Below, piece after piece: positions 37,003 through 45,223 of a stretch of 45,223 bases of DNA. The position numbers and the translations under genes were made by a program. The DNA lies in contig CAJXMR010000017.1 of the NCBI GenBank assembly GCA_913056305.1, positions 1 through 45,223 of the forward strand, in the 5' to 3' direction. Below the pieces are notes generated by a model, which saw nothing but the letters and a program-made list of their open reading frames with translations, had not been told where the DNA came from and did not search any database. The DNA comes from an uncultured Ralstonia sp. Lineage in GTDB: Bacteria > Pseudomonadota > Gammaproteobacteria > Burkholderiales > Burkholderiaceae. Each line of letters opens with the position of its first letter. The stretch's first letter is position 1.

Positions 37003-38784
37003 GTGGACCGCATCATGAAAAACACCAGCGTGCGCACCGGCCTGCTGGCGATTCTCGTCACATTTGCGTTGATGATCGTGGTGGGGGCGGCGGTTGGCGT
37101 ACTCTCGCTGCGCACCAACAATGAATCGACCGGGCGCGTGCATATCATCTCGGACCGCAGCATGCTGCTCAACGATGCCTACAAGGACATGCAGCGCTGC
37201 CGTACCGGGATGGCGCGCGTCTATGGCGCGCTGCGCGAAAACCTGGACGAGGGCTCCAAGGCCAGCGCCCTTGAAAGCTCAGCAAAGGGCTTGCAGAAAT
37301 CGATCGCGCAAGTGGACGCGTTCAAGAGCGCACCGCCCATTGAGGGCGTCGACGAGTCGCTGCGGCAATCGATCGTACAGGCCGCGCAGACGCACATCGA
37401 CGCGGTGCAGCGCGCCATGGCCGCCTTGCATGCGGGCGACGTAGCCGGCTATACCGCCATCAACTACAAGGACGTGACGGCAACGGGCGCGGCCTGGTCG
37501 ACGGAAATCGAGCGCTTCCAGCAGCTCGTCAAGCGTCTGGCGCAGGAAGAGGACGATGCCAGCCGCACGCGTTATGGCGCGATCGTCAAGTTCGTGGTGC
37601 TGGGCAATGTATTGGCACTGGCGTTGATCGCCGCGGTGTTCTTTGGGCTCAAGGCGTTCGTGATCACGCCGCTCAACGAAGCCGTGGGCGTGCTGATGCG
37701 CGTGGCCGAGGGCGACCTGGCGGTGCAGGTGACGACGGGCGGGCGCAATGAACTGGGCCGACTGCTGTCGGCGGTGGCGCGCATGCGTGAGAGCCTGGTG
37801 CAGACCGTGCGCCAGGTCCGCAGCAGTTCGGATTCCGTCAACACCGGCGCGCACGAGATCGCCAGCGGCAACCTCGATCTGTCCTCGCGCACCGAGCAGC
37901 AATCGGCGTCGTTGGAGAAGACCGCGGCGAGCATGGAGCAGATGACGTCCACCGTCACCAACAACTCCGAGAACGCCCGCCAGGCCAGCGCGCTGGCCAG
38001 CAGCGCGGCGGACCTCGCCACGCGCGGCGGCGAGGTCGTGCGCGGCGTGGTCTCGACCATGGACGAGATCAGCGAAGGCTCGCGCAAGATGGCCGACATC
38101 ATCGGCGTGATCGACGGTATTGCGTTCCAGACCAACATCCTGGCGCTGAACGCAGCGGTGGAAGCCGCCCGCGCCGGCGAGCAGGGCCGCGGCTTTGCCG
38201 TGGTGGCGGGCGAGGTGCGGGCGCTGGCCCAGCGCAGCGCGGCCGCCGCCAAGGAGATCAAGGCGCTGATCGACGATTCGGTGGCACGCGTGCAGTCGGG
38301 CAACACGCTGGTCGCGCAGGCGGGCTCCACCATGAACGAGACGGTGGAGGCGGTGCGCCGCGTCGCCCACATCGTCGAGGATATCGCCTCCGCTTCGGCG
38401 GAGCAGACGCAGGGCATCCTGCAGATCGGCCAGGCGGTGTCGGAGATGGAGCAGGTGACGCAGCAGAACGCCGCGCTGGTGGAGCAGGCTGCGGCCGCCG
38501 CGCAGTCGCTGGAGGAGCAGGCGCAAAACCTGACGCAGGTGGTGTCGCAGTTCCGCCTGGATGTGGCCGACGCCGCTGCCGTTGCCGTTGCGCCCAAGGT
38601 GGTGAAGGCCGCGCCTGTGGTGGTCGCGAAACCGGCGGCGAAAGTGGCTGCCAAGCCGTCGCGTCCGGTGGTGGTGCGTAAGCGCGAGCCCAAGATCACA
38701 GCTTCGGCCGCGCCGGCCAAGGCCCAGCCGCTGGCGGCAGCCGGTGCGGGCGCCGGCTCGGATGCCGATTGGGAAACCTTCTGA
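37003..38784 (+). CDS. Methyl-accepting chemotaxis protein with a four-helix (Tar-type) sensor
   Basis: A 593-residue chemoreceptor: helix 1 (TGLLAILVTFALMIVVGAA), a Tar-like four-helix periplasmic domain (SDRSMLLNDAYKDMQRCRTG to RTRYGAIVK), helix 2 (FVVLGNVLALALIAAVFFGL), HAMP and a signalling coiled coil. Its tip ([19 protein letters not shown]) is almost identical to that of the previous gene. It also ends DWETF. GTG 37003 is preferred because GGAG (36993-36996) is 6 nt upstream. An in-frame ATG at 36997 sits directly on that site with no spacing, and another ATG is at 37015. It probably arose, at least in its signalling half, from the same ancestor as its neighbour. Confidence 0.94.
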   Translation: MDRIMKNTSVRTGLLAILVTFALMIVVGAAVGVLSLRTNNESTGRVHIISDRSMLLNDAYKDMQRCRTGMARVYGALRENLDEGSKASALESSAKGLQKSIAQVDAFKSAPPIEGVDESLRQSIVQAAQTHIDAVQRAMAALHAGDVAGYTAINYKDVTATGAAWSTEIERFQQLVKRLAQEEDDASRTRYGAIVKFVVLGNVLALALIAAVFFGLKAFVITPLNEAVGVLMRVAEGDLAVQVTTGGRNELGRLLSAVARMRESLVQTVRQVRSSSDSVNTGAHEIASGNLDLSSRTEQQSASLEKTAASMEQMTSTVTNNSENARQASALASSAADLATRGGEVVRGVVSTMDEISEGSRKMADIIGVIDGIAFQTNILALNAAVEAARAGEQGRGFAVVAGEVRALAQRSAAAAKEIKALIDDSVARVQSGNTLVAQAGSTMNETVEAVRRVAHIVEDIASASAEQTQGILQIGQAVSEMEQVTQQNAALVEQAAAAAQSLEEQAQNLTQVVSQFRLDVADAAAVAVAPKVVKAAPVVVAKPAAKVAAKPSRPVVVRKREPKITASAAPAKAQPLAAAGAGAGSDADWETF

Positions 38785-39510
38785 TCAAGCGTCCGGCGTG
38801 CCGGCGGTTGTGTCGCGCGCCGGGCCTTCGATCCGCTTGTCCCAGCTTTCCACCTCACCTCGGGCCAGGCGGCCTTCCACCAGCTTGCGCCATGACGGCG
38901 TGAGCGGCAGTGCCAGCATCTCCGCCAGCGCGTCGCCGTTCAGCATGTTGCGATAGAGCACGTCAAGCACGCGCACCAGCGGCCATTGCGGGCAGGGGCG
39001 CTCGAGCCATTCCAGCGTGTCGCCCGCGCGCAGCGTGCCGCCTTCGAGCACGCGGTAGTACCAGCCGGTGCGGCCGGTGTGCTGCACGCGGCGGGCCATG
39101 TCGCGCGTGTTGAAGCGGTCGTTGAGCTTCCAGCACGGTTGGCGCAGTTGCGAGACTTCCAACACCACGTTGCCCACGCGCAGGCGGTCGCCTACGCAGA
39201 TGTCGGCTTCCGTCACACCCGTCGTGCTCAGGTTCTCGCCGAATGCGCCGGGCTGCACGAGCAGCGGGTGCTCGCCGAGGTCCGCGCACCATGCGGCGTA
39301 ATGGTCGAACGGGTAGTGGTGGATCGCCTTGTCGGGGCCGCCGTGTACGCGCAGGTCGCCCTGTTCATCGCCCACGATGCCGTTGATGCCGACATGGACG
39401 ACGTCGGCCACCGGCCGCTTGTCGATGGCGCTGCGCGAGCCGGGGCGGAAGTAGTCAGCCGCACGGCCGGTGAGGACAGCATCAACGCGGATCGGGCGCG
39501 GCAGGGTCAT
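38785..39510 (-). CDS. MOSC-domain protein (YiiM-like)
   Basis: A 241-residue MOSC protein: the beta-barrel with GDLRVHGGPDKAIHHYPFDHY, the FGENLSTTGVTEADICVGD block and the conserved Cys in LRQPCWKLNDRF, which binds the molybdenum cofactor in this family. A 3-alpha C-terminal domain is present. YiiM-type proteins reduce N-hydroxylated compounds such as 6-hydroxylaminopurine. The start overlaps the stop of the amidotransferase gene by 4 nt (ATGA), so translation is coupled. Its stop codon abuts directly that of the second MCP (shared TGATCA). Confidence 0.92.
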   Translation of the reverse strand: MTLPRPIRVDAVLTGRAADYFRPGSRSAIDKRPVADVVHVGINGIVGDEQGDLRVHGGPDKAIHHYPFDHYAAWCADLGEHPLLVQPGAFGENLSTTGVTEADICVGDRLRVGNVVLEVSQLRQPCWKLNDRFNTRDMARRVQHTGRTGWYYRVLEGGTLRAGDTLEWLERPCPQWPLVRVLDVLYRNMLNGDALAEMLALPLTPSWRKLVEGRLARGEVESWDKRIEGPARDTTAGTPDA

Positions 39511-40229
39511 GCGGGCATCCCGGCGGCGTGGGCTTCGGCGCGGTCCAGCCAGGCCGTGAAGACATCGTGGGCACGCTGCGCCAGCGGTGCCGCAAGGGCA
39601 GGAGCGGCAGCGCGCAGCGTGCGCGGGTCGATGCCGGCCGCCCCCAACTCCGCGGCATGCCCGATCAGCCACGCTTCGATTTCACGCAGGTCCGCTTCCA
39701 GGTGGAATTGCAGGCCGAGCGCGTAGTCGCCCAGGGCGAACGCCTGCTCCGCGCAGATCGCCGTGGAGGCCAGCCGATGGGCTCCCGGCGGAAGTTCATA
39801 CCGGTCACCGTGCCAGTGCAGCACCGGCGTGCCGTCAGCCAGCGGCGCCAGCGGCGAGGTCGCGCCCTCGGGCGTCAACGTCACGGGCGCAAAGCCGATC
39901 TCCTTCACGCCCATCGGCTTGACCGATGCCCCCAGTGCACGGGCCATCAGCTGCGCCCCCAGGCAGATGCCGAGCAGCGGCTTGCGCGCCGCCAGCCGCA
40001 GCGCAATGGCGTCGGCCTCCACGCGCAGGAAGGGGTAGAGCGCGTCATCGAACGCGCCGATCGGGCCGCCGAGCACGACCACCAGATCGGCGACATTCAG
40101 CGCGTCAGTCGGCAGCGGTTGGACACCCACATTGAGATAGCGGACGGTGTAGCCACGCCCATGTAGCAACGGCTCCAGCACGCCAAGATGTTCAAACGGG
40201 ACATGACGCAGGACGAGAGCGGTTTTCAT
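39507..40229 (-). CDS. Class I glutamine amidotransferase (GMP synthase-like)
   Basis: A 240-residue GATase1-type protein with the nucleophile Cys in LLGICLGAQLMA and His-Glu in GLQFHLEADL, as in GuaA-type amidotransferases, and the loop VVLGGPIGAFDD. It has no synthetase domain. Similar free-standing proteins are annotated as glutamine amidotransferases of unknown acceptor. ATG 40229 is chosen because the fold begins at KTALVLRHVPFEHLG. It is first of an operon with the MOSC gene, and divergent from an XRE-cupin regulator. Confidence 0.9.
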   Translation of the reverse strand: MKTALVLRHVPFEHLGVLEPLLHGRGYTVRYLNVGVQPLPTDALNVADLVVVLGGPIGAFDDALYPFLRVEADAIALRLAARKPLLGICLGAQLMARALGASVKPMGVKEIGFAPVTLTPEGATSPLAPLADGTPVLHWHGDRYELPPGAHRLASTAICAEQAFALGDYALGLQFHLEADLREIEAWLIGHAAELGAAGIDPRTLRAAAPALAAPLAQRAHDVFTAWLDRAEAHAAGMPA

Positions 40230-40256
40230 GGCGGCAGGTCGGGAAACGGGAGTTGC

Positions 40257-40287
40257 ATTGTATGACACGAAGTGTCTTATGTGACAA
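40257..40287. promoter_or_regulatory. Inverted repeat in the divergent promoter of the amidotransferase/XRE pair
   Basis: GACAC-GAA-GTGTC (40264-40276) is a perfect inverted repeat extended by imperfect flanks. On the minus strand it sits in a 19-bp spacer between TTGTCA (40287 to 40282) and TACAAT (40262 to 40257), a candidate promoter of the amidotransferase gene. Binding there by the divergent XRE-cupin protein would block it. Confidence 0.5.
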
Positions 40288-40318
40288 TCGTGGCGATAAC
40301 CATGACACCTTCGTTTCC

Positions 40319-40873
40319 ATGACCGTTCGCCTCAAACCGCTGCGCAGGAACCACGGCTGGACACTGGAGGTGCTGGCTGAGCGCACTGGCCTGACCAAGA
40401 GCTACCTGTCCAAGGTCGAGCGCGGTCTGTCGGTGCCGTCGATTGCGGTGGCGATGAAGCTGGCGCAGGCGCTCGGCGTGTCCACTGAAGACCTGTTCAG
40501 CGAGCCGGCGGGTGCGGGGGGTATCACCGTTGTGCGCGCGGGGGAGCGCACCGCCGCCGGCGCGCCCGGCACGCAACCGCGCTATGAGGGCATCGCCACC
40601 CAGCGCAGCGGCAAGGCGCTGCTGCCGTTCATGATCTACCCGCCGGCGGATTTCAGCACCTCACCGTTCAAGGAGCACGACGGCGAGGAGCTGCTGTTCG
40701 TGCATTGCGGCGAGATCGAGGTCGCCTTTGCGGGCCAGACTGTGCGGCTGGCGGTGGGGGATTCGGTGGTGTTCGATGCGCGCATTCCGCATCGGACCCG
40801 GTCGGTGGGGGCGGAGCCGGCGCAGGCGCTGGTGGTGGTGAGTGCGGATCGGGACACTGCCAAGCCGGTGTGA
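40319..40873 (+). CDS. XRE-family regulator with a C-terminal cupin domain
   Basis: A 184-residue regulator: helix-turn-helix at TLEVLAERTGLTKSYLSKVERGLSVPSIAVAMKLAQ, then a cupin fold (EHDGEELLFVHCGEIEVAFAGQ, VRLAVGDSVVFDARIPH). Such proteins sense small metabolites through the cupin and usually control a neighbouring operon and themselves. ATG 40319 is supported by conservation; the frame extends upstream through the operator region. The adjacent amidotransferase-MOSC operon is the probable target. Confidence 0.92.
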   Translation: MTVRLKPLRRNHGWTLEVLAERTGLTKSYLSKVERGLSVPSIAVAMKLAQALGVSTEDLFSEPAGAGGITVVRAGERTAAGAPGTQPRYEGIATQRSGKALLPFMIYPPADFSTSPFKEHDGEELLFVHCGEIEVAFAGQTVRLAVGDSVVFDARIPHRTRSVGAEPAQALVVVSADRDTAKPV

Positions 40874-40933
40874 CTGGCGCTCTCACGGAATCACACCGAT
40901 ATCGACCATGGGCGCCTGCGGGATGCTCAGGGT

Positions 40934-41965
40934 CTAGAACACGTAACGCGCCAACTTGACCTTTCTGGCGCCATATGACGCGGCCAGGCATATCAGGAAG
41001 GTCACGCCGGTCACCGTGGGGATCACGATCCAGGAAGAGGCGATGTGGTGCTTCAATCTGCTGAGGACTTCGGTCATCACCAGCACGTGCAAGCAGTAGA
41101 TCCCAAGCGAGCATTCCGAGATGACCTCGACCAGCTTTTCGATGCGCGGATGTTTTTGCGTTTGAATGCCAAGGAAGAACAGAAAAACGCAGACTGAGTA
41201 GGCGATCGTGAAAATCGACTGGGGCGTTCGGAAGGCTTCAGCGACGAAGCGCGGCGGAAGCGAGTCGGCCGTGCGAAACGTGTACAGCTTTGTCAGCACA
41301 AGAATCACAGCCAGACACCACAGCGACGCCAGGAAGGCGATGCGCGCGTTCGGCTGATGTTTGCCGTTGGCTGCTGCGTCACGGAGCATGGCGCCAAGGA
41401 CCAGCCAGCCGATCGGTTCGGCAAACATGCCAAGCGAGTAGGTGCCCACCAAGGTAGAGGGCAGTTTGTAGAGGTCCGTGGCAACCGGGAGCGCCCCATA
41501 GCAGATTGCCCACAAGGCGACGAAGAACGTTTTCTCTTTCTCGCTGGAGTGGTTGTAGAAAGGGATGATGACGATGAGTGCCAGGTAAGTGCCGACAAGC
41601 GCGTACAAATACCACAATGGGTAATAGATCGGTCCTTCCACTGACGCGACGAAGAAATCAGGGATGGACCCCGAGCCATGGGTCAGCCACGCGTAGTAGA
41701 CCGCATCCCAAAAAATGATGGCCGGTACGATGCGCAGCAGTCTGCGCTTCACAAAGCCGTCGAATCGGTAGCGCTCGTTGATCAGAAGACAGCCAGAAAT
41801 CATGAAGAACATCGGTACGGCAAACCGTGCAATGCCGCCAAAGATGTTTGAAGACCACCAGCTCGGGTTGACCAGGTTGTCGATGATGGCCGAATGCAGC
41901 GAGATGACCCCGACGCATCCGATTGCGCGCATCCAATGAATCTTGTTAGAGATGGACTCGTTCAT
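40934..41965 (-). CDS. Acyltransferase 3 family membrane protein
   Basis: A 343-residue integral membrane protein of the acyltransferase 3 (OafA/WecH) family, with about ten hydrophobic segments and the characteristic start NKIHWMRAIGCVGVISLHSAII, including the His of the family motif. These enzymes add O-acyl groups to sugars of LPS, exopolysaccharide or peptidoglycan precursors. The gene is visibly poorer in G+C, with more A/T third codon positions than its neighbours, and has no functional partners next to it. Lateral acquisition is likely. Confidence 0.9.
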   Translation of the reverse strand: MNESISNKIHWMRAIGCVGVISLHSAIIDNLVNPSWWSSNIFGGIARFAVPMFFMISGCLLINERYRFDGFVKRRLLRIVPAIIFWDAVYYAWLTHGSGSIPDFFVASVEGPIYYPLWYLYALVGTYLALIVIIPFYNHSSEKEKTFFVALWAICYGALPVATDLYKLPSTLVGTYSLGMFAEPIGWLVLGAMLRDAAANGKHQPNARIAFLASLWCLAVILVLTKLYTFRTADSLPPRFVAEAFRTPQSIFTIAYSVCVFLFFLGIQTQKHPRIEKLVEVISECSLGIYCLHVLVMTEVLSRLKHHIASSWIVIPTVTGVTFLICLAASYGARKVKLARYVF

Positions 41966-42139
41966 GGATCTGGATAGGGTAGGGTCGTTCGGTTACGCGA
42001 CCATTTAGCGCCGGCCGGGCGGGCGGTGTTTCGGCGATGAGCACCATACTGGCGACGACGTTCCTGCTGAAGACTCCAGGTCTAGTCGGGCGGCGCAGAA
42101 AGACGCCATGGTTACGCCTTCGCGCAGTCTCATTTCGGG

Positions 42140-42175
42140 GCAAAAAAAAAGCCCGCAATGAAGCAGGCTTTTCGT
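42140..42175 (-). terminator. Rho-independent terminator of suhB
   Basis: On the minus strand AGCCTGC, a loop of six bases and GCGGGCT form a stem with one mismatch, followed by a run of nine T, some 20 nt after the suhB stop. The rest of the 226-nt gap between the acyltransferase start and suhB (41966-42191) shows no gene that I can support. Confidence 0.85.
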
Positions 42176-42191
42176 TCCGAAGACACGCCAA

Positions 42192-43004
42192 TCAGGCCTC
42201 AGCCTTCGACCGCGAAAACGGCGACGTCAGCTTGATCATCTGCACGAACGCCTTCGGGTTGCCGGCCAGGACTTCACCCTGGTCCAGGTAACCGGCTTCG
42301 CCGCAGTAGTTGCCCACCAGGCCGCCCGCTTCGGAGATCAGCAGCGAGCCCGCAGCCATGTCCCACGCGTTCAGGCCCTGCTCGAAGAAGCCGTCAAGGC
42401 GGCCGCAGGCCACATAGGCCAGGTCCAGCGCGGCGGCACCCGGGCGGCGCAGGCCGGCGCAGTTCTCGGTCATGGTGGCGAACAGCCGGGTGTAGTCGTA
42501 CAGGCCTTCCATGTCGCGGTAGGGGAAGCCGGTGCCGATCAGGCAGTCGGCCAGCTTGTCGCGGCGCGTGACGCGGATGCGGCGGTTGTTCAGGAAGGCG
42601 CCTGCGCCCTTGGACGCGGTGAAGAGTTCGTCGCGGGTCGGGTCGTACACCACGGCCTGCGTGACGACGTTGCGCTGCATCAGCGCGATCGACACCGCAT
42701 ACTGCGGGAAGCCGTGGATGAAGTTGGTGGTGCCGTCCAGCGGGTCGATGACCCAGACGTTTTCGCTGGCGGTTTCGCCGTCGGCCCAGGATTGGCCGGA
42801 CTCTTCCGCTAGAATCGCGTGATCCGGATAGGCCGTCTTGATGATGTCGATGATCGTGGCTTCGGCCGCGCGATCGACTTCGGTGACGAAATCGTTGTGT
42901 TGTTTGCGCTCGATCTGACGGGAGTCGCCCTGAAGCGTGGCGCGATTGATGACAGTCCCGGCCTTGCGGGCGGCCTTGACGGCGATATTGAGCATCGGAT
43001 GCAT
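42192..43004 (-). CDS. suhB: Inositol-1-monophosphatase family protein SuhB
   Basis: The 270-residue protein has the lithium-sensitive phosphatase signatures: [18 protein letters not shown], the metal motif [18 protein letters not shown] and [17 protein letters not shown]. It removes phosphate from inositol 1-phosphate. In E. coli SuhB also binds NusA and the rRNA antitermination complex; conservation of the family suggests a similar side role. ATG 43004 is taken, as an upstream extension lacks conservation. It is divergent from trmJ and is followed by a strong terminator. Confidence 0.95.
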   Translation of the reverse strand: MHPMLNIAVKAARKAGTVINRATLQGDSRQIERKQHNDFVTEVDRAAEATIIDIIKTAYPDHAILAEESGQSWADGETASENVWVIDPLDGTTNFIHGFPQYAVSIALMQRNVVTQAVVYDPTRDELFTASKGAGAFLNNRRIRVTRRDKLADCLIGTGFPYRDMEGLYDYTRLFATMTENCAGLRRPGAAALDLAYVACGRLDGFFEQGLNAWDMAAGSLLISEAGGLVGNYCGEAGYLDQGEVLAGNPKAFVQMIKLTSPFSRSKAEA

Positions 43005-43072
43005 GACGGATCTCCGCGCCCGGCACGGATCACGCGTCAGGCGAAACAACACAGCGAATTGTGGAAGAACGA

Positions 43073-43094
43073 ACGGCGGGCTGGTTCCCGCCGT
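43073..43094. other. 8-bp inverted repeat between suhB and trmJ
   Basis: ACGGCGGG (43073-43080), loop CTGGTT and CCCGCCGT (43087-43094) are exactly complementary, in the 113-nt divergent gap. There is no T-tract on either side, so it is more likely a leader hairpin of suhB or an operator than a terminator. Confidence 0.5.
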
Positions 43095-43117
43095 CAAAAT
43101 GAGTGGCCGTATTGTAT

Positions 43118-43990
43118 ATGAACCCCGCCTCCAGCGCCTCGGAAACTGCCGGGCCCACTGACCCTGACGCCTTGCGACAACGCGCCGCGCGCTGCCGTTT
43201 TGTGCTGGTCGAGACCAGCCATCCGGGCAATGTCGGCTCCACGGCACGCGCGCTCAAGACCATGGGGTTTGGCGAGGGCGGCAGCTTCGTGCTCGTGCGT
43301 CCGCGCGAGGCGGACGCGCAAACGCACGCCGACGCCATTGCCATGGCAAGCGGCGCCGACGACGTGCTCGCTGGCGCCCGCGTGGTCGGCGACATTGGCG
43401 AGGCGCTGGCCGGGGCCTCGCTCACCATCGCGCTGACAGCGCGCCCGCGCGAGTTCGGCCCGCGCCGCATCGGCCCGCGCGCGGCGGCGGATGAGGTGGC
43501 TGCCGTGCTGGCCACGCCTGACACCACCGTCGCTTTCGTCTTCGGCAATGAGCGCTTCGGCCTGCCCAACGAGGTGGTGGAGCGCTGCCACGTCGTCACG
43601 CACATTCCCGCCAACCCGGCCTATGCCTCGCTCAACCTGTCACAGGCGGTGCAGTTGATCGCGTATGAAGTGCGCATGGCGCTGCTGGCCGATACCGGCA
43701 CCAGCGATACGCGCATGGATGGCGTCGGCTTTGTCGGCGAGCCGGCGACTGCCGAGCAGATCGACGGCATGTTCGAGCACCTGGAGCGGGGTCTCATGGA
43801 GATCGGCTTTCTCGACCCGGCCCAGCCGAAGAAGCTGATGTCGCGCCTGCGGCGTCTGTTCGCCCGCACGCGATTGGAGACCGAGGAGGTCAACATCCTG
43901 CGCGGGATCGCCAAGCGCATGCTTGGCCGCCGCGCCGAGGCGGAACCCCACGCCACGCCGCCCACCGGCGCAGCCGACGACTGTCGCTGA
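43118..43990 (+). CDS. trmJ: tRNA (cytidine/uridine-2'-O-)-methyltransferase TrmJ
   Basis: TrmJ methylates the ribose of nucleotide 32 in several tRNAs. The 290-residue protein has the knotted SPOUT fold: motif 1 is [21 protein letters not shown], motif 2 is [18 protein letters not shown], and motif 3 is [21 protein letters not shown]-terminal extension ([20 protein letters not shown] to KRMLGRR) is also typical of TrmJ. ATG 43118 is preferred to an in-frame start at 43103. A 7-bp hairpin (44002-44018) follows the gene. Confidence 0.94.
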   Translation: MNPASSASETAGPTDPDALRQRAARCRFVLVETSHPGNVGSTARALKTMGFGEGGSFVLVRPREADAQTHADAIAMASGADDVLAGARVVGDIGEALAGASLTIALTARPREFGPRRIGPRAAADEVAAVLATPDTTVAFVFGNERFGLPNEVVERCHVVTHIPANPAYASLNLSQAVQLIAYEVRMALLADTGTSDTRMDGVGFVGEPATAEQIDGMFEHLERGLMEIGFLDPAQPKKLMSRLRRLFARTRLETEEVNILRGIAKRMLGRRAEAEPHATPPTGAADDCR

Positions 43991-44001
43991 CCCTCTCGAA
44001 A

Positions 44002-44018
44002 GCCGCCTGTGAGGCGGC
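44002..44018 (+). terminator. Hairpin after trmJ
   Basis: GCCGCCT, GTG loop, AGGCGGC is a perfect seven-pair stem 11 nt after the trmJ stop. It lacks a T-run, so termination by it alone is doubtful. Confidence 0.4.
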
Positions 44019-44132
44019 ATCCCAACGCTTGTCGGGCTAAAACCCTTGCCGTAGAAGGTCAAGGGAATGCCTTACACTGCCCTCAGCGCACATCGATGCG
44101 CAGCAGTTTCATAACGATCCACACACATCAAG

Positions 44133-44879
44133 ATGTTCACACGCATTCGCGAAGATATCCGCGCCATCATGGAGCGAGACCCAGCCGCGCGCAGCCGCTG
44201 GGAAGTGCTGACCTGCTATCCGGGTCTGCACGCCATCATCGTCCATCGGGTCGCGCATGCGTGTTGGCACGGCGGCTTCAAGCTGCTCGGGCGCTGGTTC
44301 TCGCATCTCGGGCGCTTCCTCACCGGCATCGAGATCCACCCGGGCGCGACGGTGGGTCGGCGCGTGTTCATCGATCACGGCATGGGCGTGGTGATCGGCG
44401 AGACCGCCGAGATCGGTGACGATTGCACGATCTACCAGGGCGTGACGCTGGGCGGTACGTCGCTCTACAAGGGCACCAAGCGGCATCCGACGCTTGGCAA
44501 GGGTGTGGTGGTGAGCGCGGGCGCCAAGGTGCTCGGTGGCTTCGTCATCGGCGACAACGCGCGCGTGGGTTCCAACGCGGTGGTGCTCAAACCGGTGCCG
44601 CCGGGCGCGACGGCGGTCGGCATTCCGGCGCGTATCGTCGAGCGCGATGTGCCGGTCGAAGCCCAGCCGGCACTCAAGCAGGAGTTCTCGGCCTACGGCA
44701 TCACGCCGGACGCGGACGACCCGGTGTCGCTGGCACTGAAGCGGCTGATCGACCATAGCGCGCTCCAGCAGGACCGCATCGAGGCAATCCTCACGGCGCT
44801 CGATCGCCTGGGCGCACATCTGGAGAACTCGCCGAACGATCCGTTCGATGCGAGCGAGCTCAAGCGGATGCTGAAGTAA
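44133..44879 (+). CDS. cysE: Serine O-acetyltransferase
   Basis: CysE acetylates serine with acetyl-CoA to give O-acetylserine, the precursor of cysteine. The 248-residue protein has an N-terminal helical domain ([25 protein letters not shown]) and a left-handed beta-helix with hexapeptide repeats ([26 protein letters not shown], then [20 protein letters not shown]). The active-site Asp/His pair lies in FIDHGMG. TACACT (44073-44078) upstream could be a -10 box. The C-terminal tail after the helix is longer than in enterobacterial CysE and lacks its usual terminal Ile. Confidence 0.95.
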   Translation: MFTRIREDIRAIMERDPAARSRWEVLTCYPGLHAIIVHRVAHACWHGGFKLLGRWFSHLGRFLTGIEIHPGATVGRRVFIDHGMGVVIGETAEIGDDCTIYQGVTLGGTSLYKGTKRHPTLGKGVVVSAGAKVLGGFVIGDNARVGSNAVVLKPVPPGATAVGIPARIVERDVPVEAQPALKQEFSAYGITPDADDPVSLALKRLIDHSALQQDRIEAILTALDRLGAHLENSPNDPFDASELKRMLK

Positions 44880-44900
44880 GGGCGGGGCGGTGGCGGCAGT

Positions 44901-45223
44901 CTAGGCCGTCACCGGCTCGACCGTCAGCGCGCCGTCCTGCAGCTTGAGGAAGCTGCCGCGCGGCTGCGTGTGATCGAAATCCCAGTCGGAGAGGACCCAG
45001 CGCTCGCCGCGTGGCTCGTGGTGTAGTTGCGGACGGTGCGTGTGACCGTGGATGAGCGTGGGCGTGCCGGCGGACTTGAACAGCGCGTCCACCGCCTCGG
45101 GCGCGACGTCGCCCATCATTGCCGCCGCGCGCGGCTCACCCGCTACGTTGGCGGACATGGCGCGGCCGGCTTCGCTTTCTGCGCGCATCTTCTGCGCGAT
45201 CTTCAGCCGCCAGCGCAGCGGCA
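44901..45223 (-). CDS. lpxH: UDP-2,3-diacylglucosamine diphosphatase, 3' part
   Basis: LpxH cleaves UDP-2,3-diacylglucosamine to lipid X in lipid A synthesis, at the inner membrane. About 107 C-terminal codons are present and the reading frame runs off the window end. The fragment reads LRWRLKIAQKMRAESEAGRA, then DVAPEAVDALFKSAGT, the metal motif IHGHTHRPQLH and WVLSDWDFD. These are the last conserved blocks of LpxH. It is convergent with cysE, with 21 nt between stop codons. Confidence 0.92.
   Translation of the reverse strand, partial: PLRWRLKIAQKMRAESEAGRAMSANVAGEPRAAAMMGDVAPEAVDALFKSAGTPTLIHGHTHRPQLHHEPRGERWVLSDWDFDHTQPRGSFLKLQDGALTVEPVTA

Noticed and set aside
41946..42191. An 81-codon open frame between the acyltransferase and suhB genes
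   Set aside because: It runs across the suhB terminator, has no family resemblance and no ribosome-binding site.

Overview
The window is a stretch of GC-rich (roughly two-thirds G+C), densely coded chromosome from a betaproteobacterium of the Burkholderiaceae, most likely Ralstonia. The call rests on the gene order pyrG-kdsA-DUF1330-eno-ftsB, the M50 protease-trpS-methyltransferase-dapA-bamC run, LPS and Bam genes, two MCPs ending in DWETF, and the style of the protein sequences. The species cannot be fixed from sequence alone. I see no rRNA, tRNA, CRISPR array, insertion sequence or phage gene. No gene-free stretch exceeds 300 bases; the longest is 25985-26218 (234 nt).

Layout. 1-1411: 3' part of the DNA-uptake channel gene comEC, broken by an in-frame amber codon. 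1440-6770: the Anbu operon (circularly permuted ATP-grasp, alpha-E protein, transglutaminase, proteasome-like Anbu peptidase) plus an alpha/beta hydrolase, preceded by a candidate promoter and a perfect 10-bp hairpin. 6819-11508: pyrG, kdsA, a DUF1330 gene, eno and ftsB, with a long hairpin between eno and ftsB. 11572-13610 (minus): a lipoprotein, hslO (Hsp33) and a gamma-carbonic anhydrase. 13729-15555: a ferritin-like DUF455 protein and an alpha/beta hydrolase behind an operator-like palindrome. 15565-18314 (minus): an operon of a ferredoxin-NADP reductase-like flavoprotein, a saccharopine-dehydrogenase-like protein and a DUF4166 protein.

18477-25588 (plus) is a housekeeping run: PHP phosphatase, YciO-type protein, M50 protease, trpS, methyltransferase, dapA, bamC and a metallo-beta-lactamase-fold hydrolase. 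25733-31797 holds a small Ala-rich lipoprotein, roxA and slyD with interlocked divergent promoters, a phosphoesterase-like protein with a decayed active site, and mutS. 31889-34935 is a LysR regulator divergent from an MFS exporter and a dkgB-type reductase. 35064-38784 carries two tandem chemoreceptors behind a possible sigma-28 promoter. 38785-40873 holds a MOSC protein and a class I glutamine amidotransferase, divergent from an XRE-cupin regulator. A single lower-GC acyltransferase gene (40934-41965) looks recently acquired. The window closes with suhB, trmJ, cysE and the 3' end of lpxH.

Most genes are ordinary core genes. The points most worth a second look are the comEC amber codon, the Anbu operon with its leader hairpin, the predicted Fe-S motif in TrpRS, the degenerate phosphoesterase, the overlapping roxA/slyD promoters, and several strong palindromes and hairpins between genes.
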